Shown: positions 5,327 to 6,493 of the stretch, in pieces
Position numbering within the stretch: position 1 is the first letter of the stretch
How the letters are laid out: each line of letters begins with the position of its first letter
NCBI GenBank assembly: GCA_002307115.1
Contig: DBTP01000025.1
Location: forward strand, 1-6,493
Length of the DNA stretch: 6,493 nt
From: Fibrobacter sp. UBA1313
GTDB taxonomy: Bacteria > Fibrobacterota > Fibrobacteria > Fibrobacterales > Fibrobacteraceae
Reading direction: 5' to 3'
Translations under genes and position numbers: made by a program
Notes under the pieces: model-generated
Seen by the model: the letters and a program-made list of their open reading frames with translations, nothing else
Told to the model about the DNA's origin: nothing
Databases searched by the model: none

Positions 5327-5845
5327 ATGCCCCTTCTTGATGTTAAAATATATGGTGAAGAGGTGCTCCGAAAACATTCAGAGCCAATCACCAAAGTGAC
5401 CTCCGAACTCGTAGCACTCGCCAAGGACATGCTTGAAACCATGTACGAAGCGGGTGGTTGCGGGCTTGCGGCTCCTCAGATCGGGAAAAATATTCGGTTG
5501 GTTGTTATTGATACCACTCGCCCTGATGAAGAGGAACCCAATCCTTATATCATGTTCAATCCTGAATGGGAAGTTGAATCTGATTCAGAAGATGTTGAAT
5601 ATGAAGAAGGTTGTTTGTCTATTCCTGAAATCTGGTGTAATGTGAAACGCCCAGGTAAAGTGGTCGTTCGCTACACTGATGAGTATGGAGATCCAAAGGA
5701 AATTCATGACTGTATTGGCCTTTTTGCTCGTTGTATTCAACACGAGTACGATCATCTTGAAGGCAAACTGTTTGTGGATTTCATCTCTTCCGCCGATCAC
5801 GCGCTCAATCAATTAAAACTGCGCAAAATGGCAAAAAAAGCGTAG
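5327..5845 (+). CDS. def: Peptide deformylase
   Basis: Def is the metalloenzyme that removes the formyl group from the initiator methionine of nascent proteins at the ribosome exit tunnel. The 172-residue product is of normal length and has all three family motifs: GCGLAAPQIG (44-53, Gln51), EGCLSIP (94-100, metal-ligand Cys96), and QHEYDHLEG (138-146, ligands His139 and His143, catalytic Glu140). The start follows the yajC stop by 2 bp with only a weak ribosome site, so translation is probably coupled to yajC. An acidic stretch (ESDSEDVEYEE, 84-94) precedes motif 2. fmt, a common partner of def, is not adjacent; it may lie elsewhere in the genome. I see nothing that suggests loss of activity. 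Confidence 0.97.
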   Translation: MPLLDVKIYGEEVLRKHSEPITKVTSELVALAKDMLETMYEAGGCGLAAPQIGKNIRLVVIDTTRPDEEEPNPYIMFNPEWEVESDSEDVEYEEGCLSIPEIWCNVKRPGKVVVRYTDEYGDPKEIHDCIGLFARCIQHEYDHLEGKLFVDFISSADHALNQLKLRKMAKKA

Positions 5846-5849
5846 GCTC

Positions 5850-6493
5850 ATGATGTGGCGATTTGTGGGATCATTGATCTTTGTTTCAGGTGCCCTCGTT
5901 GGTTGTGCACCACTTCCCGCACTCGTCACTGATTCCCCCATGTCGGATACGCAAACAGAATCGGACACGGCTGAAATTCCAGAAGCCCACTCAAATGAGA
6001 GGGAAACCGCTTCGGATACGCTCACGCCAGCGGCACCGCTTCAGACCTTTATCGCCATTCCTCCTGTTTCTGAAAACGCAAAAGTAACGCAAGATTCATT
6101 GGATTCAACCGGCTCGCCGGTATCGAATAATTTGTCTACCATGCCTCCTGAATTAAATCGTCCTCTTCAAGTGGGCCTTTTGGTGGGCGTTTCTTATGCA
6201 AACCTCACTGGGAAAGGATCTCTCCTGCTTTCGTTGAACGGAGACGCGTCTGAAAAGCATTCCGCCAAAGGGGTTCTCAGCGTCAAAAGAGGCAAAGTAG
6301 TTTGGCAAGAAGAAAACGGTCCAAGTTATTCTGCAGATAGCCTCATCATGGATCCCTTTGAAAATGAATTAATCAACCTTGAAAAGAAAAACTATCGAGG
6401 CAGCTTGCGCGTTTCTATTCAAAAGGGCAAATTGTTAATTATCAATTCCGTTTCCATTGAAGATTATTTGAAGGGCGTGGTTCCCTATGAAAT
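5850..6493 (+). CDS. SpoIID/LytB-domain lipoprotein, 5' part (truncated by the window edge)
   Basis: The frame is open from ATG 5850 to the right edge (214 codons plus 2 bases). The N-terminus is a lipoprotein signal: WRFVGSLIFVSGALVGC with lipobox LVGC (16-19), so the mature protein would be anchored through Cys19. A polar Ser/Thr/Asp/Glu/Pro-rich linker follows (about 21-100) with three SDT triplets. The folded part begins at RPLQVGLLVG (104-113) and includes NYRGSLRVSI. It reaches VSIEDYLKGVVPYE (201-214), the signature of the SpoIID/LytB family; members act on peptidoglycan glycan strands or stimulate amidases. The catalytic part of the domain lies beyond the window. ATG 5853 is an alternative start that sits better spaced (6 nt) from the weak TAGG at 5843-5846. 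The start lies 4 bp after def, so it is probably in the same operon. Confidence 0.85.
   Translation, partial: MMWRFVGSLIFVSGALVGCAPLPALVTDSPMSDTQTESDTAEIPEAHSNERETASDTLTPAAPLQTFIAIPPVSENAKVTQDSLDSTGSPVSNNLSTMPPELNRPLQVGLLVGVSYANLTGKGSLLLSLNGDASEKHSAKGVLSVKRGKVVWQEENGPSYSADSLIMDPFENELINLEKKNYRGSLRVSIQKGKLLIINSVSIEDYLKGVVPYE

Noticed and set aside
51..6025. Open frames on the minus strand and in alternative plus frames
   Set aside because: All overlap well-supported genes, show no recognisable motifs, and mostly lack ribosome sites. They are shadows of the real genes.
6108..6121. Palindrome ACCGGC-TC-GCCGGT within the linker of the SpoIID-like gene
   Set aside because: It has a 2-nt loop, lies deep in a coding region and has no T tail. 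It is probably a chance product of GC-rich codons, although a genome copy count would settle whether it is a repeat.

Overview
The window is a 6.5 kb, densely packed, all-plus-strand block of bacterial housekeeping genes. In order it holds the 3' part of ffh (SRP GTPase), rpsP (S16), rimM, trmD, rplS (L19), two tandem genes for cyclic-nucleotide-binding-like/winged-helix proteins, yajC, def (peptide deformylase), and the 5' part of a SpoIID/LytB-family lipoprotein that runs off the right edge. Base composition is moderate, slightly AT-rich by eye. A YajC with a possible signal peptide and a lipobox-bearing SpoIID protein suggest a Gram-negative-type envelope. The gene order after rplS is not that of Proteobacteria or Firmicutes. 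Fibrobacterota or a related lineage is my best guess, held weakly, because no single sequence here proves it.

Layout. ffh ends with a perfect 10-bp stem terminator (761-798). A 146-bp gap then carries an inverted repeat and a good sigma70-type promoter (887-914) for rpsP. A second terminator-like hairpin (1356-1384) sits between rpsP and rimM and probably lowers expression of the two RNA-maturation genes relative to S16. rimM and trmD overlap by 4 bp, and rplS follows 12 bp later with its own Shine-Dalgarno site. The first CNB-like gene starts only 26 bp after rplS, with a TTG start and a strong Shine-Dalgarno site, and its first codons contain a GC-rich hairpin (3038-3067). It overlaps the second CNB-like gene by 4 bp (ATGA). 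An 82-bp gap with a weak imperfect hairpin separates these from the yajC-def-spoIID-like group, whose genes are 2-4 bp apart.

Function. The first half is ribosome and tRNA biogenesis: S16 and RimM for 30S assembly, TrmD for m1G37 in tRNA, L19 at the subunit bridge, and Ffh for co-translational targeting. The last part is protein export and maturation (YajC, Def) next to a peptidoglycan-associated lipoprotein. The least ordinary content is the pair of related three-part regulators (degenerate CNB domain, winged helix, extra C-terminal domain) that appear to be read from the ribosomal-protein operon. Also notable are the hairpin inside the first of them and a TrmD with a lysine where the family has a conserved active-site glutamate.
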